Source of the DNA: Allium sativum | Lineage: Eukaryota; Streptophyta; Magnoliopsida; Asparagales; Amaryllidaceae | Length of the DNA stretch: 64,000 nt | Direction: 5' to 3' | Assembly: GCA_030737875.1 (NCBI GenBank) | Contig: CM060924.1 | Span: forward strand, 146,004,197 to 146,068,196 | Shown: positions 49,015 to 61,198 of the stretch, one piece after another | Layout: every line of letters starts with the position of its first letter | Numbering within the stretch: position 1 is the stretch's first letter | Position numbers and translations under genes: made by a program | Notes under the pieces: model-generated | The model's input: only the letters and a program-made list of their open reading frames with translations | The model's database searches: none | What the model was told of the DNA's origin: nothing

Positions 49015-49990
49015 GATTGAAATTGTACACACAAGCATTCACTCGTTATAATGTCAGGACGACTTGCGGTTAAGTAAAGTAACGAACCGATCACACTTCT
49101 ATATAATTTTTTATCAGCACTTTTTTCTTTTTCATCTTTTTCAAGATGAAAAGAAGTATTCATTGGAGTTGGCTTTCCCGAAGTGTTGTCTAGACCAAAA
49201 GGTTTAATTAAATTATTACAATATTTTTCTTGATAAATAAAAATACCGTTAGAAATTTGTTTAATTTGTAATCCTAGAAAATACGATAATTCTCCCATAT
49301 GAGACATTTCAAATTCGTTTGTAATTATTATAGAAAATTCTTTACATAAGTTTTCATTAGTTGAACCAAAAATTATATCATCTACATAAATTTGTACAAT
49401 TAAAATATCTTTATTTGTATTTTTAATAAATAAAGTTTGATCTGCTTTTCCTATTCGAAAACCAAAATTTATTGAATAACTTTTAAGTCTTTCATACCAA
49501 GCACGAGGTGCTTGTTTTAAACCATATAAAACTTTTTTAAGTTTATATACATAATGTGGATATTTTTCATGTACAAATAATGGTGGTTGTTCTACAAAAA
49601 AAATTCTTTAATAAAACCATTTAAGAAGGCGCTTTTAACGTCCATTTGATAAAGTTTAAAATTATGAAAACTTGCGTATGCTAAGAGAATGCTAGTCTTG
49701 CTACAAGTGAGAAAATTTCTTCATAATCAATACCTTCTTCTTGATTATACCCTTGAGCTACCATTTGGGATTTATTTCTTGTAATACTTCCAAGTTCATC
49801 AGCCTTGTTTTTATATACCCATTTTGTACTAATAACTGATTGATCGTTTGGTCAAGGTACTATTCCCAGACATCATTATGTTAGAATTGGTTCAATTCCT
49901 CTTGCATAGCTATAATCCAATAGTCATCTGTAGAGGCTTCTTTCGGATTTTTGGGTTCAATAGTTGAGAGTAATGCTACATGACCCATTT
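49015..49990 (-). pseudogene. SIRE reverse transcriptase domain
   Basis: Motifs in order on minus: YQMDVKSAFLNG near 49650, LYGLKQAPRAWYERL near 49510, catalytic YVDD at 49388-49377, then MSHMGELSYFLGLQIKQ and SVIGSLLYLTASRPD. At least two frameshifts and an early stop near 49880-49600 disable it. Copies element RNA to DNA in an intact element. YVDD followed by IIFGS is typical of Ty1/copia. Confidence 0.93.
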
Positions 49991-50239
49991 GATTTAGTTG
50001 ACTTCTTGTTCGAACGTGTGAGTCGATTTCACCAATATTGTTTTGTGTAGGATGGTCTCTTAGAATTCTGGGAGATGAACTAATATGTTCTATGGAATTA
50101 TTTTCCGTATTTTCATGACTAGTATTTTCAATTATTTCATCATCATCTTTGTTCTTTATATTTTTATCAAAATTTTCATCAAAAGATACATGTAAAGATT
50201 CTTCTATAACATTAGTACGTTTGTTGAAAATACGATAAG

Positions 50240-50880
50240 CTTTACTACGTTATGAATATCCAACAAAAGTTCCTTGATCAGTTTTTGTATCAAATTTTCC
50301 AAGTTGATCTTTAGTATTAAGAATAAAACATTTAGAACCAAAAACTTTAAAATATGAAATGTTTGGTTTCCTTCAATTAAAAAGTTAATAAGGAGTATTT
50401 TTAGTTAAAGGACGAATAGAAATACGATTTAATACGTAACAAGCAGTTACTGCAGCTTCTGGCCAAAATTGTTTAGGTAAAGTACTTCCATTAAGTAGAG
50501 TTCTAGCACATTCTTGTAAAGTTCTATTCTTTCTTTCTACAACTCCATTTTGTTCTGGAGTTCTAGGAAACGAAAATTTATGATTTATTCCTTTCTTTTT
50601 ACCAAAATTTTCAAAAGATTCATTCTCGAATTCTCCACCGTGATCACTTCGAATTTTTTTAACTTTTAAATCTTTAGAATTTTGAATCCTTTTGATGAAA
50701 TATTTAAAGTATCCAAAGGTATCACTTTTATTTTTCATAAAGATAGTCCATGTACATCATGAGAAATCATCATTTATTACAAATACATATCGATTGTGAT
50801 TTAATGATTGAACTCAAGTATGACCAAACAAGTCCATATGTAGTAGTTCTAACGGTTGTAAAGTTGAAATAACCTTTTTC
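50240..50880 (-). pseudogene. SIRE integrase core
   Basis: First catalytic Asp lies in the degenerate HMDLFG near 50835. The second is in KIRSDHGGEFENE (about 50660-50628), and Glu is in RTPEQNGVVERKNRTL (about 50560-50512). Then FWPEAAVTACYVLNR follows and, after a stop, FGSKCF and GTFVGYS. Several stops and frame changes break it. Confidence 0.92.
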
Positions 50881-50883
50881 GAT

Positions 50884-51441
50884 TTAAAAGAAGATTTGGT
50901 TACAATCTTCACATGGATTGTTTATTTTAAAATTTATTTTTGGTAGACCTTTTACTAACTCATGTTTCGAAAGTCTTTGTATAGTTTGAAAATTTATATG
51001 ACAAAAACGCTTATGCCATAACCAAGAGTCGTTGTTATTGGCTATCAAACACATTTCTTTATTATTATTAACTTTCATACTTAAAACAAAAATATTTCTA
51101 TCTTGATTTCCTTCAAAAATAATATTTTTTTCTTTGTCAAAAATACTGCATTTATTTTCTGAAAACGTTATTTTAAAACCTTTGTCACATATTTGACTAA
51201 TACTAAGTAAATTATGTTTTAAATTTTTAACTAAGGAAACATTAGTAATAAGAGGTAAATTTGAGATACCATAGTTGCACACATCTCCTTTGCCAATGAT
51301 AAAGCCTTTTGAGTTATCTTCAAAGGTAACTAAGCCACCATCAAAGTATGAAATATTGGTTAACATGTCTTTGTCTCCAGTCATGTGTTTTGAGCAACCA
51401 CTATCTAAGATCCATTTTTTCTTTTTGAGTGGGACCTGCAA
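50884..51441 (-). pseudogene. SIRE protease and pre-integrase zinc domain
   Basis: Aspartic protease motif WILDSGCSKHMTG at about 51418-51379, with DSG the active-site triad of copia proteases, is followed by the flap-like GKGDVCNYG. A pre-integrase domain reads SWLWHKRFCHIN near 51030-50985 and CEDCN near 50905, giving the HHCC zinc set. The gag-protease linker TWVWLPK lies in 51441-51682. Confidence 0.92.
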
Positions 51442-51681
51442 AAAATATTAATAAGCATATTGGTACCCACTTTTTGATAGGGTCCTAAGAGTTAGGTCTT
51501 AGGAAGCCAAACCCAAGTGGGTTTAGTATCCCTTGTGTTTAAATAATTTTTATTATTATGCACAGATTCCACAAATGAGTTAATATGTTTATTTCTAATC
51601 AAATTATTATTAGTTTTTGGAACCCATATTTTAATTTCATTAATCCTTTTGAAGGATTTTGGTTTGTCTTTAATTTTTGAA

Positions 51682-53198
51682 TCAATTTTCCTCTTTAGTT
51701 TTTTTTATTGGAGGAATTTCTGATTCTTTTTTAAATCCTAAACCATTTTTTCTTGAAGATGGTCGAGAATTTTCTATAATTCTTGACATGTTTTCTCCAC
51801 CTTTATTAAAGTTTGAAATGTTTTTAGAGATGATTTCTAACTTAGTTTGAATGGTTCTATTTTCTAATTCTAATTCTTTTATTTTAGTTTTCAACATGTG
51901 ATTCTCAGAACTAATTTCATCATTCTTTGTCTTTTGAGTTTCGATTTCTTGACTCAAAAGAGAAAGCTGACTGTCTGAATTTTTAAGAGTCTCTTGAATT
52001 TTTTCAAGTTCTTCTTCTAAGATTATTTTTTCATCTTTCAGCATGTCTCTTTCAAATTCAGCTTTATTCTGATTCTCACGAGTTTCTTTAAGCTTTTTCT
52101 TTAAAATTTTTATAAAGTTTAAAAATTCAGCATTAACTTTTACCAATTCTTCATAAGATAAGTCACTTACTTCATATTCTTGAGCCACGAAGCACACATT
52201 TGCTTGTTCATTTTCGTTTTCACTATTACTGTCACTATCTGATGAATCTGAATCTGAGTCAGCCCATGTAACAGAAAAAGCCTTCTTCTTGAATTTATCT
52301 TTCTTATTCTTGTTGTTGAAGTTTTTCTGATTTTCTTTCATTTCTGGACAGTCCTTTACCGTATGACCCTTCTTATGACAATTAAAACATTCCAAATTTG
52401 AGGATGAAGGTTTGTTTAAGGTATTCTTTTTGAAATTTCCTTTTCTATATTTTAGAAATTTCTTAAAGTTTTTGGCACTAAATGCTAGATCTTCGTCTTC
52501 TGATTTAGATTCTTCTTTATCAGCATGAAAGGCCACATTCTTCTTTTCTTGTGCTAATTCCCTTTTGGCTTGGAGATTTACTTCATAAGACATGAGATTG
52601 CCTATGAGTTCTTCTGGTTTCATTGGTGATAAATCATTTACTTCCTAAATGCCTAGTACTTTTCTTCCCCAGTCGTCAGTTAGATACTTTAGTACTTTTG
52701 GTATGATGTCAAAATCACTATATTTTTCTTCCAGTCCTATTAATGCATGTAAAATGTCTTGAAATGTTAAATATATTTCATTGATAATTTCATTTTGTTT
52801 CATCTTCAAATTCTGGAACTGGTTTTTGAGCATTAAATTTTTGTTTATTTGACTTTGTTTGTTCCTTCATGGATAGTTTTGAGTGTTTCCCATATTTGGT
52901 ATGCTGATGTACAAATGCTACCACGATTGAACTCATTTCTATCGAGAGCACAATATAACATGTTCATAGCTTTTGCATTTGCCTCCTCTTTTTGAACTGT
53001 TGTCGAAGCTGAATATTCTGTTATAGGTGCCATGAATTCTTTTTGAGTAGCATTCCATGCACTAAAACCACTTGCTTGCATATAAATCCTCATTCTCGTA
53101 GCCCAATAGTTGTAGTGCAATCCACTGAATAGAGGTGGTCTTTGGGTAGATTATCCTTCGGCAAATGTAGTTGAGTCAGTACTTGGGTTATTCTCCAT
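51682..53198 (-). pseudogene. SIRE gag
   Basis: ATG at 53198-53196 starts MENNPSTDSTTFAEG, then an in-frame TAA at codon 16, after which the frame continues PPLFSGLHYNYWATRM, the usual start of copia gag. A further stop or shift occurs near 52840 and another near 52640. The last piece (52623-51682) has ELIGNLMSYE, a CCHC zinc knuckle CFNCHKKGHTVKDC (about 52393-52350), an acidic Asp/Ser run, and a long Lys/Glu-rich coiled coil. Gag packages element RNA; SIRE gags are known for such a long C-terminal extension. The gene is dead as written. Confidence 0.9.
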
Positions 53199-53245
53199 TT
53201 TATCAAGGTATCAAATAACGGTGTTGCGGTTATAGGATGGCCTTG

Positions 53246-53256
53246 CTCTGATACCA
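53246..53256 (-). promoter_or_regulatory. Primer-binding site of SIRE element
   Basis: TGGTATCAGAG on minus, continuing CAAGG, two bases from the LTR. Complementary to initiator tRNA-Met. Confidence 0.92.
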
Positions 53257-53258
53257 AT

Positions 53259-54271
53259 TGAAAGAGGCTATACAATGGTAGGATTGTGTAGAATGGAGTA
53301 TAAGATGAAATATATATAGCAGAGTAGTAAGTAGATACCACACAGTAGATTTATACTGGTTCGGACCACTGTCCTACGCCCAGTCCCAGACTCACTTCTG
53401 GTGTTTCACTATCACTAACACCCTCACTTTACCCGTAGGAATAGGTTCTCAAATACCCGAACAACCGCCGAATGGGATTTCTTGCCTCAACTGATGAAGA
53501 GGTCTTTCTTAGTACAGAATAATTGATGACTTATTTGTATTCTTGTTAACATCGACATGTCAATATATAGTACACCCTTCCTATAGTCTTTCCTTGATGA
53601 TAAACGTGAAGCTTGTGAAAGATTATGGAAAATTATATTGTAAATAGTGTGCTTTTTGAAAACTAGAGAGCTTTGAGTTAGATAGAAATAGTTAGAATGA
53701 AATTCGGTGATTTGATCGGTTAATCAAGTCTCTATTTATAATGTATAGAGAGTCACAACTGATCACGAAGAGATTTATCAAGAGAAATGATTTAGATAGT
53801 CGTGACTCTTCATTATAAGTTGTAACTCTTCGCAATCAGATGTCTGAATATAATTTTCAGATGTGTTTTGAATTAAAAATAAAACAGCAAGGAAATAGTT
53901 CATTTCGAAGCAGTTTCAAATGTCTGAATAATTTAGAACATATGTTTGAATATTATGGAGATTTTAATTTTATCTCAGCAAACAGACGTCTGTCTGATTT
54001 ATTTCAGATGTCTGTTTTCTGGGCAAAACATGTTTCTTGCCACTTTTAAATGTGAAAACACACACACACACACACATATACTATGTAATCATCAAGGAAG
54101 ACCTTAACATGAATATCTAGGACTAATAGACTCTTACAACATGTTCAATCTTCATTTTGGTGTTCCTGAATCTGCTTGTCGAATATGTTCCTGTAAAACA
54201 AAGTTAGTCGATAATATATCTGCTTATGCATAGTTATCATAGTCAAAATATTTTTATAGCGAGATCCAACA
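53259..54271 (-). mobile_element. 5' LTR of SIRE element (1013 bp)
   Basis: Pairs with 13498-14540. On minus it reads TGTTGGATCTCGC to CCTCTTTCA. CAGATGTCTG-type palindromes at 53835, 53986 and 54004; short CA run at 54058. Confidence 0.93.
53733..53741 (-). promoter_or_regulatory. TATA box of SIRE LTR
   Basis: TATAAATAG on minus, conserved at 13968-13976. A conventional plant core promoter position within a ~1 kb LTR. Confidence 0.6.
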
Positions 54272-54276
54272 GTTTT

Positions 54277-55398
54277 GTCCTAGGCATGGGAAGAAGATCG
54301 ACGCTCATGAGAGTCGTGCTTCTTTCTCTTTTTGGACTTATCTCCGTCTTCCTCTTCCCCCTTGTGTATCTACTTGTTCTTTCCCTAATCTCCTTTCCTT
54401 TGTGGCTCTCTCTCTACACTCATTCTTTCTTTCTCTTTCTATTGTTTCCTTTTCTTCTTACAATTGTTGTCTCCCACTTCGTCACCTTGGCCGACTTGTT
54501 GCAAGGCCGATCCGACATGTCCATCGTCCGCAGATAGGGAGATGAAGAGATCATGATAAAACTCGGTGTTCAATACCCCTATGAGATATAATAAAAATGA
54601 CTACAGTCAATGCTACAATTTACACAAGAGAAAATGGTGCTATGACATATATAATGCTGATGCTGTGTAAAAATTCACTTAGGTCGACCCTATAATGGAG
54701 TTTGGATCATACCTCCAACATGTGTAGGCTCGGCCGGTGCAGAAACTTCCCCGGACTTGGAAGCAAAGTAACCATCAAGATCCAAATTTTGTAAAGAAAT
54801 GATGGTGTCATGCATCTTCAAATTCTTCAAGCCGTGATAACGGATTGTCACCTCCTCCTCCTGCGGATCAAGAACAAGAGAAGGATTTTTCCTAGCCTCA
54901 GATCCTCTTGAAGGACGTTCGCCAGGGTCTCCCTCACCAAACTACTCTTGGGCCTCCTCCCGAACTTTCACGATAGAACTCTTTTGCCTATTCAAACGGT
55001 CGGCCTCCCAGAGTAATCTTTTGGGGCAGGCCTTTTCTCCAGAGCGCTAGATTTATTTTTCCCTTCGGATAAGGGATGGACATAAGACTCCCCGACCAGG
55101 GGAGCGACCTGTGTATCGTCAGATGATCCCTTCTGGCTAGGCATTGTTGAAGAAGATTCCTTCTTCCGGGACCCCAGTGTTATGTTCTCGTTAAGAAGGC
55201 CATACTGATGTAGATGAGCGTCGATCAAACAATTCCAAAACTTCCTTTGCTTAACCGTCTACTTGGACAGTTTGTTTAAGCGCTCTTCAAAGATTTTCCC
55301 CTCCGGCTTCTTTGGCTTTTCTCCTCCAAAATAAACGGTCGATATAAAAATTTCATTATGGACACGACAAGTAAAGTGGAAAGCTTACTGCATTGAAG
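54277..55398 (-). pseudogene. Tat antisense ORF, middle portion
   Basis: Lies between the SIRE and H insertions and joins the pieces at 61199 and 13492. The minus strand has an open stretch at 55228-54992 with Ser/Lys-rich sequence, then an acidic piece (GERPSRGSEARKN, EEEVTIRYHGLKNL) near 54930-54760. A GTAAGC splice-donor-like site near 55385 could mark an intron, but this is not testable here. The T/C-rich part 54290-54480 encodes Lys/Glu/Arg-rich sequence on minus, so the hydrophobic plus-strand frame is its shadow. Confidence 0.55.
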
Positions 55399-57476
55399 CC
55401 AATTGTGATAACCCCAAAAGTTCCACGGAATGAAAGTAAGGAGTAATCATATGGAATACAACATAAATACAACAATACAGATCACATATACAACATAGCA
55501 CAGGAAAACTATATAATAACAACATCATAGCAGCGGAAAATATGAATGCCATCAAATACAGAATTCCACAGTCATAGAGTCTTAAATTATTACATCAAGT
55601 TTCAGCAAAAGGAAATAAGTTTCAAACTTCAAGATAGAACAACTGGAAATAGAATAAGTTCAGATGTCTCAAAATCTAAAGATAAAATGCAACAAAAGAT
55701 AAATGATAATAGTCTTCATAGCTCCAAATCATCACCTCAACTAAGCAACACCAAGAAAGCTCCAAAGACACTAACTCAAAAGAAAGTGAAACCTGCTACT
55801 TGGCTGCCCGTGTAGAAAAGAGGGCACCCGAGTTTGCAAAGGTGAAAACAAACTACGAGTCAGTCATGGGACTGGTGTGAGAATTCTTAACTAATTTAAC
55901 TAATAGTAAGAAGGCAAATCCAAAGACCACACCGCTAACGCGGAACGGGTTTTATTTCAATGGATTGCCGTGCATAATTTAAAGTGACAGAACAGATAAA
56001 TAAGTATTTCGTAAACAACGCAATGCTTTTGGAAAAATGGAATCATCATAAGACTCAAGTCCCATCACACAATGCAACGCAAACCAAAGGATAGAGTTTT
56101 ACCTTATGATGATTAAACATGCTTAGTATGATAAAAACGAATTTGATATTATTATTAGTGTATATATATTACAAAAACATTTCAAAGTAAATGTATCAAT
56201 CCTAGGAAGCATAACTACCATATACTACTCCATACTAGTAATACAATCAAGTCCGTAGGGTCGTATTGGGAATTTGGTTTTCCATCATGAGTCAAGGCTA
56301 GGAACGATCTCCTTACCGATTCGAGACACTCTAATTAATGTCTCAGGATTCCCCGCAGTGAACCATTGGAAAGCTGCAGGGCCGGTCCGCACATACAATT
56401 TTGCGGATTAATTATTCCTGAACACACGTTTCCCAGTCCTATAGGACCTAATATCCGAGGTGCCTCACTCTATCATCCACATAAGTAAAATGTCGGGTCG
56501 TGTAAAACCCAAACACCACTTCTAGCTAGAAAGAAATGTGCTACTCTCCCTGCGTTCCCTTGCTCTGTTTTAGACTCAACCGGGTTGTGAGGCTCGTGAA
56601 GCTACGTAATACACAAAGCGATGCTTGTTCAAGCTGTGCTTTGATCGTCACCACAAGGTTCTACTTTTCTACAAGAAACCTTGATCATTGCATCTTGGTA
56701 TGCCACACTGACACTCCATATCACACTATCAATTCTTTGCCAAAATATATAAAAGGGTGTTAAGCAAGAGAATAAATTCTCCGCCACCAAACATTCATAC
56801 ATTCGGTAAAAAAAAATCAATAAATACAATATAAGGGAGTACAATGTCGGACACACATTCCACTTATAAGCCCGTTCTGGGTCTGAACGAAATTGGAGAT
56901 ACCCTCGTCCCGTATGTCTAGTACAGAAAGGAGGTATGTCTAGTACGAAAAGGAGGTACCCGCATATCCGTGAAATTAACATCTACGTTTGGGCAATTAC
57001 CCCGACCCTTGAATTGGGAGCAAGTCAATTCAGGGTCTTGATCGTTGTCCATTCGAGGGAAGATTTACGGTCTTCATTCGTTGTCTTCACACTTCGATTT
57101 TTAACGTCGTTTGATTATTTGGAATGAGATTAACTCAGACTTTCCAAATAATTCTCGCATATATAATTTGAGAAAACCCATTTCATGTCGTTATATTATT
57201 TTATAACGATTAATTCTTACCTTAATTATTTAAAATAATTAAATCTTTATTTAACAATGCTTCGGGTCAAAGGAGCAACCCTGGCGCTGTTTTTAACCAA
57301 TTTTGATTTACACATTTCTCAAAATCTAACCGTTGGATTTTAACGTAGTTTATATCATTGGAAAGATCTTCCCAAAGCGGTCCTAATGGTTTTCGTTTTG
57401 GGTGGTCGGATCTTTTGATATAGTCGTTTAAAGGTACGATTCCAAAACGCGAACTACCACGCTCGATTCGTTTAAA

Positions 57477-57516
<40 letters not shown>

Positions 57517-57639
57517 GTTCAACCATAATAACGTTGTTCGATTTAACCTCGAGCTAAACAACTAACGATCTCCATTCAATTTTAATTCATTTAAAAATGA
57601 AGATAATATTTCAACATTTTAAATAATTCTTTTATTCCT

Positions 57640-57880
57640 TTATTTACATTAAAAATGTAAATTATAATTCAATGTTGAATTCTATTCTTTTATCCTTTTA
57701 TTCACATTAAAAATGTAAATTATAATTCAATGTTGGATTCTATTCTTTTGTTCTTTTTTCTTTTATTTACATTAAAAATGTAAATTATAATTCAATGTTG
57801 AATTCTATTCTTTTATTCTTTTATTTACATTAAAAATGTAAATTATAATTCAATGTTGAATTCTATTCTTTTATCACAAT
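57640..57880 (+). repeat. ~62-bp tandem repeat in H
   Basis: About four units containing TTACATTAAAAATGTAAATT and AATTCAATGTTGAATTCT; both words are near-perfect inverted repeats. Confidence 0.85.
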
Positions 57881-58019
57881 GTAAAATCACCCTTTTTAAT
57901 TACAATGTAAATTGTAACTAACATTATAATGTAGAATTTATATCCTTTAATTACAATGTAAAATTCTTATCTTTTTAATTACATTAAAAATGTAATTAAC
58001 ATAATGGTGAAAAATTCCA

Positions 58020-58750
58020 TCTTTCTAAATTACATTAAAAATGTAATTTTGATTACGTGGCAAAATCATATCTTTCTAATTACATAAACATATAATTAAC
58101 ATTACGGTGAAAAATTCCATCTTTCTAAATTAGATTAAAAATGTAATTTTGATTACATTGCAAAATCGTATCTTTTTAATTACATAAACATATAATTAAC
58201 ATTACGGTGAAATATCCATCTTTCTAAATCACATTAAAAATGTAATTTTGATTACATTGCAAAATCATATCTTTTTAATTACATAAACATATAATTAACA
58301 TTACGGTGAAAAATTCCATCTTTCTAAATTACATTAAAAATGTAATTTTGATTACATTGCAAAATCGTATCTTTTTAATTACATAAACATATAATTAACA
58401 TTACGGTGAAAAATTCCATCTTTCTAAATTACATTAAAAATGTAATTTTGATTACATTGCAAAATCATATCTTTTTAATTACATAAACATATAATTAACA
58501 TTACGGTGAAAAATTCCATCTTTCTAAATTACATTAAAAATGTAATTTTGATTACATTGCAAATTCATATCTTTTTAATTACATAAACATATAATTAACA
58601 TTACGATGAAAAATTCCATCTTTCTAAATTACATTAAAAATGTAATTTTGATTGCATTACAAAATCATATTTTTTAATTACATAAACATATAATTAACAT
58701 TACGGTGAAAAATTCCATCTTTCTAAATTACATTAAAAATGTAATTTTAA
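58020..58750 (+). repeat. 100-bp tandem repeat in H, about 7 units
   Basis: TACATTAAAAATGTAATTTT recurs about every 100 bp from 58030 to 58730, with a second palindrome-rich half (AATTACATAAACATATAATT). Units differ by single bases. Confidence 0.92.
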
Positions 58751-58869
58751 CTACACCGCCAAATTCTACTTTTTAATTACATTGAAAATGTAATTAATAT
58801 TACATGTCAAATCTTGTTTTTCAATTTACAATGTAAAATCCTGTTCTTTAATTACATATAGAAATATAA

Positions 58870-59065
58870 TTTTATTTTCAATGCAAATTCTCATTCTAAA
58901 TTTACATATAAAAATGTAATTTTATTTTACATGCAAATTCTCATTCTAAATTTATATATAAAAATGTAATTTTATTTTACATGCAAATTCTCATTCTAAA
59001 TTTACATATAAAAATGTAATTTTATTTTACATGCAAATTCTCATTCTAAATTTACATATAAAAAA
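58870..59065 (+). repeat. 50-bp tandem repeat in H, about 4 units
   Basis: ATGCAAATTCTCATTCTAAA plus 30 bases ending TTTATTTTAC, at 50-bp spacing; exactly half the preceding period. Confidence 0.9.
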
Positions 59066-59094
59066 TTAAATTTTCTATGCGGTATAAATTTCAT

Positions 59095-59232
59095 GTATAA
59101 TGTAAAAATCTAATCTTTTTATTAACAATGTAAAAATCTAATCTTTTTATTAACAATGTAAAAATCTAATCTTTTTATTAACAATGTAAAAATCTAATCT
59201 TTTTATTAACAATGTAAAAATCTAATCTTTAA
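59095..59232 (+). repeat. 28-bp tandem repeat in H, about 5 units
   Basis: AATGTAAAAATCTAATCTTT plus TTATTAAC, repeated nearly identically. Confidence 0.93.
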
Positions 59233-59984
59233 TTACATATAGAAATGTAACTTATATTGCATCGCAAAATCATATTTTTGTTTATCACCAAAAAATGTAA
59301 TTTTTATTACGGTGAAAAATTCATGTCCTAATTACATTAAATATAAATGTAATTTCTTTTACATCATCATAGTTTAATCCTACAAACATCATATCAATAT
59401 TATATTTGAACTAAAAAGGTCTAGTCAAATCAAATAACAACAAGGTGGTATTGAATTGAAATTTTCTAGTTCAATTCAAGAACATGAACAAGGTGATATT
59501 TTTATATATACGTGATTCATGGAATGTCAACAAAACATGATTCGACAAAATTAAACAAAATGATTATTCAAATTTTCCATCACATACAGATCTGAAATTT
59601 TTAACAAGCAGATCTGGAATTATACACACAGATAAACCAAACAATCATCCAGAATATTATCACATCTCAGATCTACTTCATTCACCATTCAATTATTTAA
59701 ATAACAAAGGAAAATTAATAATTAAATTAATTTAATTATTTAAAATATAATCTCACCTTGATTGGATAAGAATTTGTCCCAATCGCTTTTTTTAAAAAGT
59801 CATATTTGAAGTCACGGTTCTCTCAGATCTGAAAATTTTCAGTTTGGAGTTCGTATGAACAAATTATCAATTACTTTTTACAACTGCAATTGCAATAGAT
59901 AAAAGCGTGGCAAAATCTGAAATGTTCATACCTTTATTTTCAGTTTTGTTCAAGTCTTTGGTTTGAATTTTCGGGAGATGTATG

Positions 59985-60135
59985 CAGTAATTCTCGGAGG
60001 GGTTTGCGCGACGTCGGAGAGCTTGGAGAGAGGGATATGCGCCTGGAAGGGGGGACGTCGCGGCGGCGTGTGGTGGGGCTGGGAAGGGGGGTGCGACGGC
60101 GGCGAGTTTGGGAAGTTGGGGCGGCGGCTACAGGC
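59985..60135. other. G-rich island in H
   Basis: GC-rich stretch (GGCGGCG, GGGGGG words) at the same relative place as the islands of E, F and G. The Gly- and Pro-rich ORFs on the two strands are compositional. Confidence 0.6.
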
Positions 60136-61198
60136 CACGAGAGGCTTTGATTCCGGTCAAGAATCGAAGAACACGAAAATCTCTTTGAAAAGTTGTACTA
60201 CGGCGAAGAATTTCGTTGAGAAACGAAGGAGAAATCGAAGGAAGAAGATTTGATGGGAATGGGTTAGGCGGCGGTGAACGAAGGGGAAGAAGAAGTGAAT
60301 AGTAGCGTACGGGTATTTATACTAGTATTCTGAGCATATTTTTTTTATTTAATTAAATCCAAAATTAGGGTTTTTCCGTCCGATCTCCAAACGGAGCCCA
60401 ACGAATGTTGAATAATATGTTTTGACGCCTTCTGAACGTAATGGCGTTAGTGTCGAAGTCCAATTCTGAAGTTTACAACATGATTCTTTTATTTTTCAAA
60501 TAAATCTTTTTAATATTAATTCGAACGTACTCTTTAATTTACCGGGGTTGTATACGAACTCAGAAAAATCAAGAAAAAATATTTCTGGCTTTGTTTTGAC
60601 GATACGGTCCTAACAAAATTAATTTCGTCGAATTTTGAGACTATTTGAAAAATGGCTATTTTCCAGTCGATCGAAATTGACTGAAATTTACAAAACACGT
60701 ATCTATTTGCCATGGTCGTAAATTATGGGAATTGAAACCTAGCAATAATTTGACCACCTGGATCCAACAAAGGTGGTTGCGTTGAAAACCGAGGTCATTT
60801 GCAAAATGGCTATTTTTAATATTAAATATATATATATAGAAATTCTACAACGAATGTTCTGAAATTTCAACTGGCCATAACTTTTAATTCCCGCTATGAA
60901 ATTTCGATTTTTCAGATTCGTTGGAAAGATATTTTTAAATAGATTCTAATATTTTTGGTTTCACCAAAATCCGATTTATTCTGCATCCTGTATAGTTAGT
61001 CAAAGTTCGGATTTGACTTTTCAAACTACCGCGCTATTTCTAATTCCTTTTATAATTAAATAAAATATATTCGTATTAACTTCAAATAAAATAAATTTTT
61101 AGTCGTTATTATTTAAAATAATTTATTTCAAATATTCAAAATCCCTAAAAATTTCTAAATAAAAAAATTAAATCGGCCCCAAATTCCGGGTTGTTACA

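Larger units (their letters stand above)
13498..54271 (-). mobile_element. SIRE-type Ty1/copia retrotransposon (interrupted by E)
   Basis: Minus-strand element: 5' LTR 53259-54271, gag-pol 53198-48439, two extra ORFs, polypurine tract 14541, 3' LTR 13498-14540. Without E it is about 9.8 kb, the normal size for SIRE/Maximus elements, and a further ORF after pol is typical of that lineage. Flanks are TTTTT (13493-13497) and GTTTT (54272-54276), a 5-bp duplication with one mismatch. It sits in the Tat antisense ORF. LTRs differ at roughly 10% of the first ~180 positions by my count, so it is not young. Confidence 0.92.
55404..61198 (-). mobile_element. H: solo giant LTR (5795 bp)
   Basis: TGTGATAACCCC to CCGGGTTGTTACA with a perfect CCAAT duplication at 55399-55403 and 61199-61203. 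No primer site, polypurine tract or second LTR, so a solo LTR. Shares with E, F and G the CTGCCCGTG/GGGCACCC hairpin (55804), GTCAGTCATGGGACTGG (about 55860), the AACCGTT palindrome (57322), a G-rich island (59985-60135) and the conserved segment with TTGACGATACGGTCC (about 60595). Its middle 1.7 kb is private tandem arrays. It interrupts the Tat antisense ORF. No genes inside. Confidence 0.92.

Noticed and set aside
54226..54537. 103-residue plus-strand ORF with apparent membrane segments
   Set aside because: It lies opposite the Lys/Glu-rich part of the Tat antisense ORF; antisense of AAR/GAR codons reads as Phe/Leu and mimics a membrane protein.
57640..59232. Possible CRISPR-like array
   Set aside because: Plain tandem repeats without unique spacers, in plant retrotransposon DNA.
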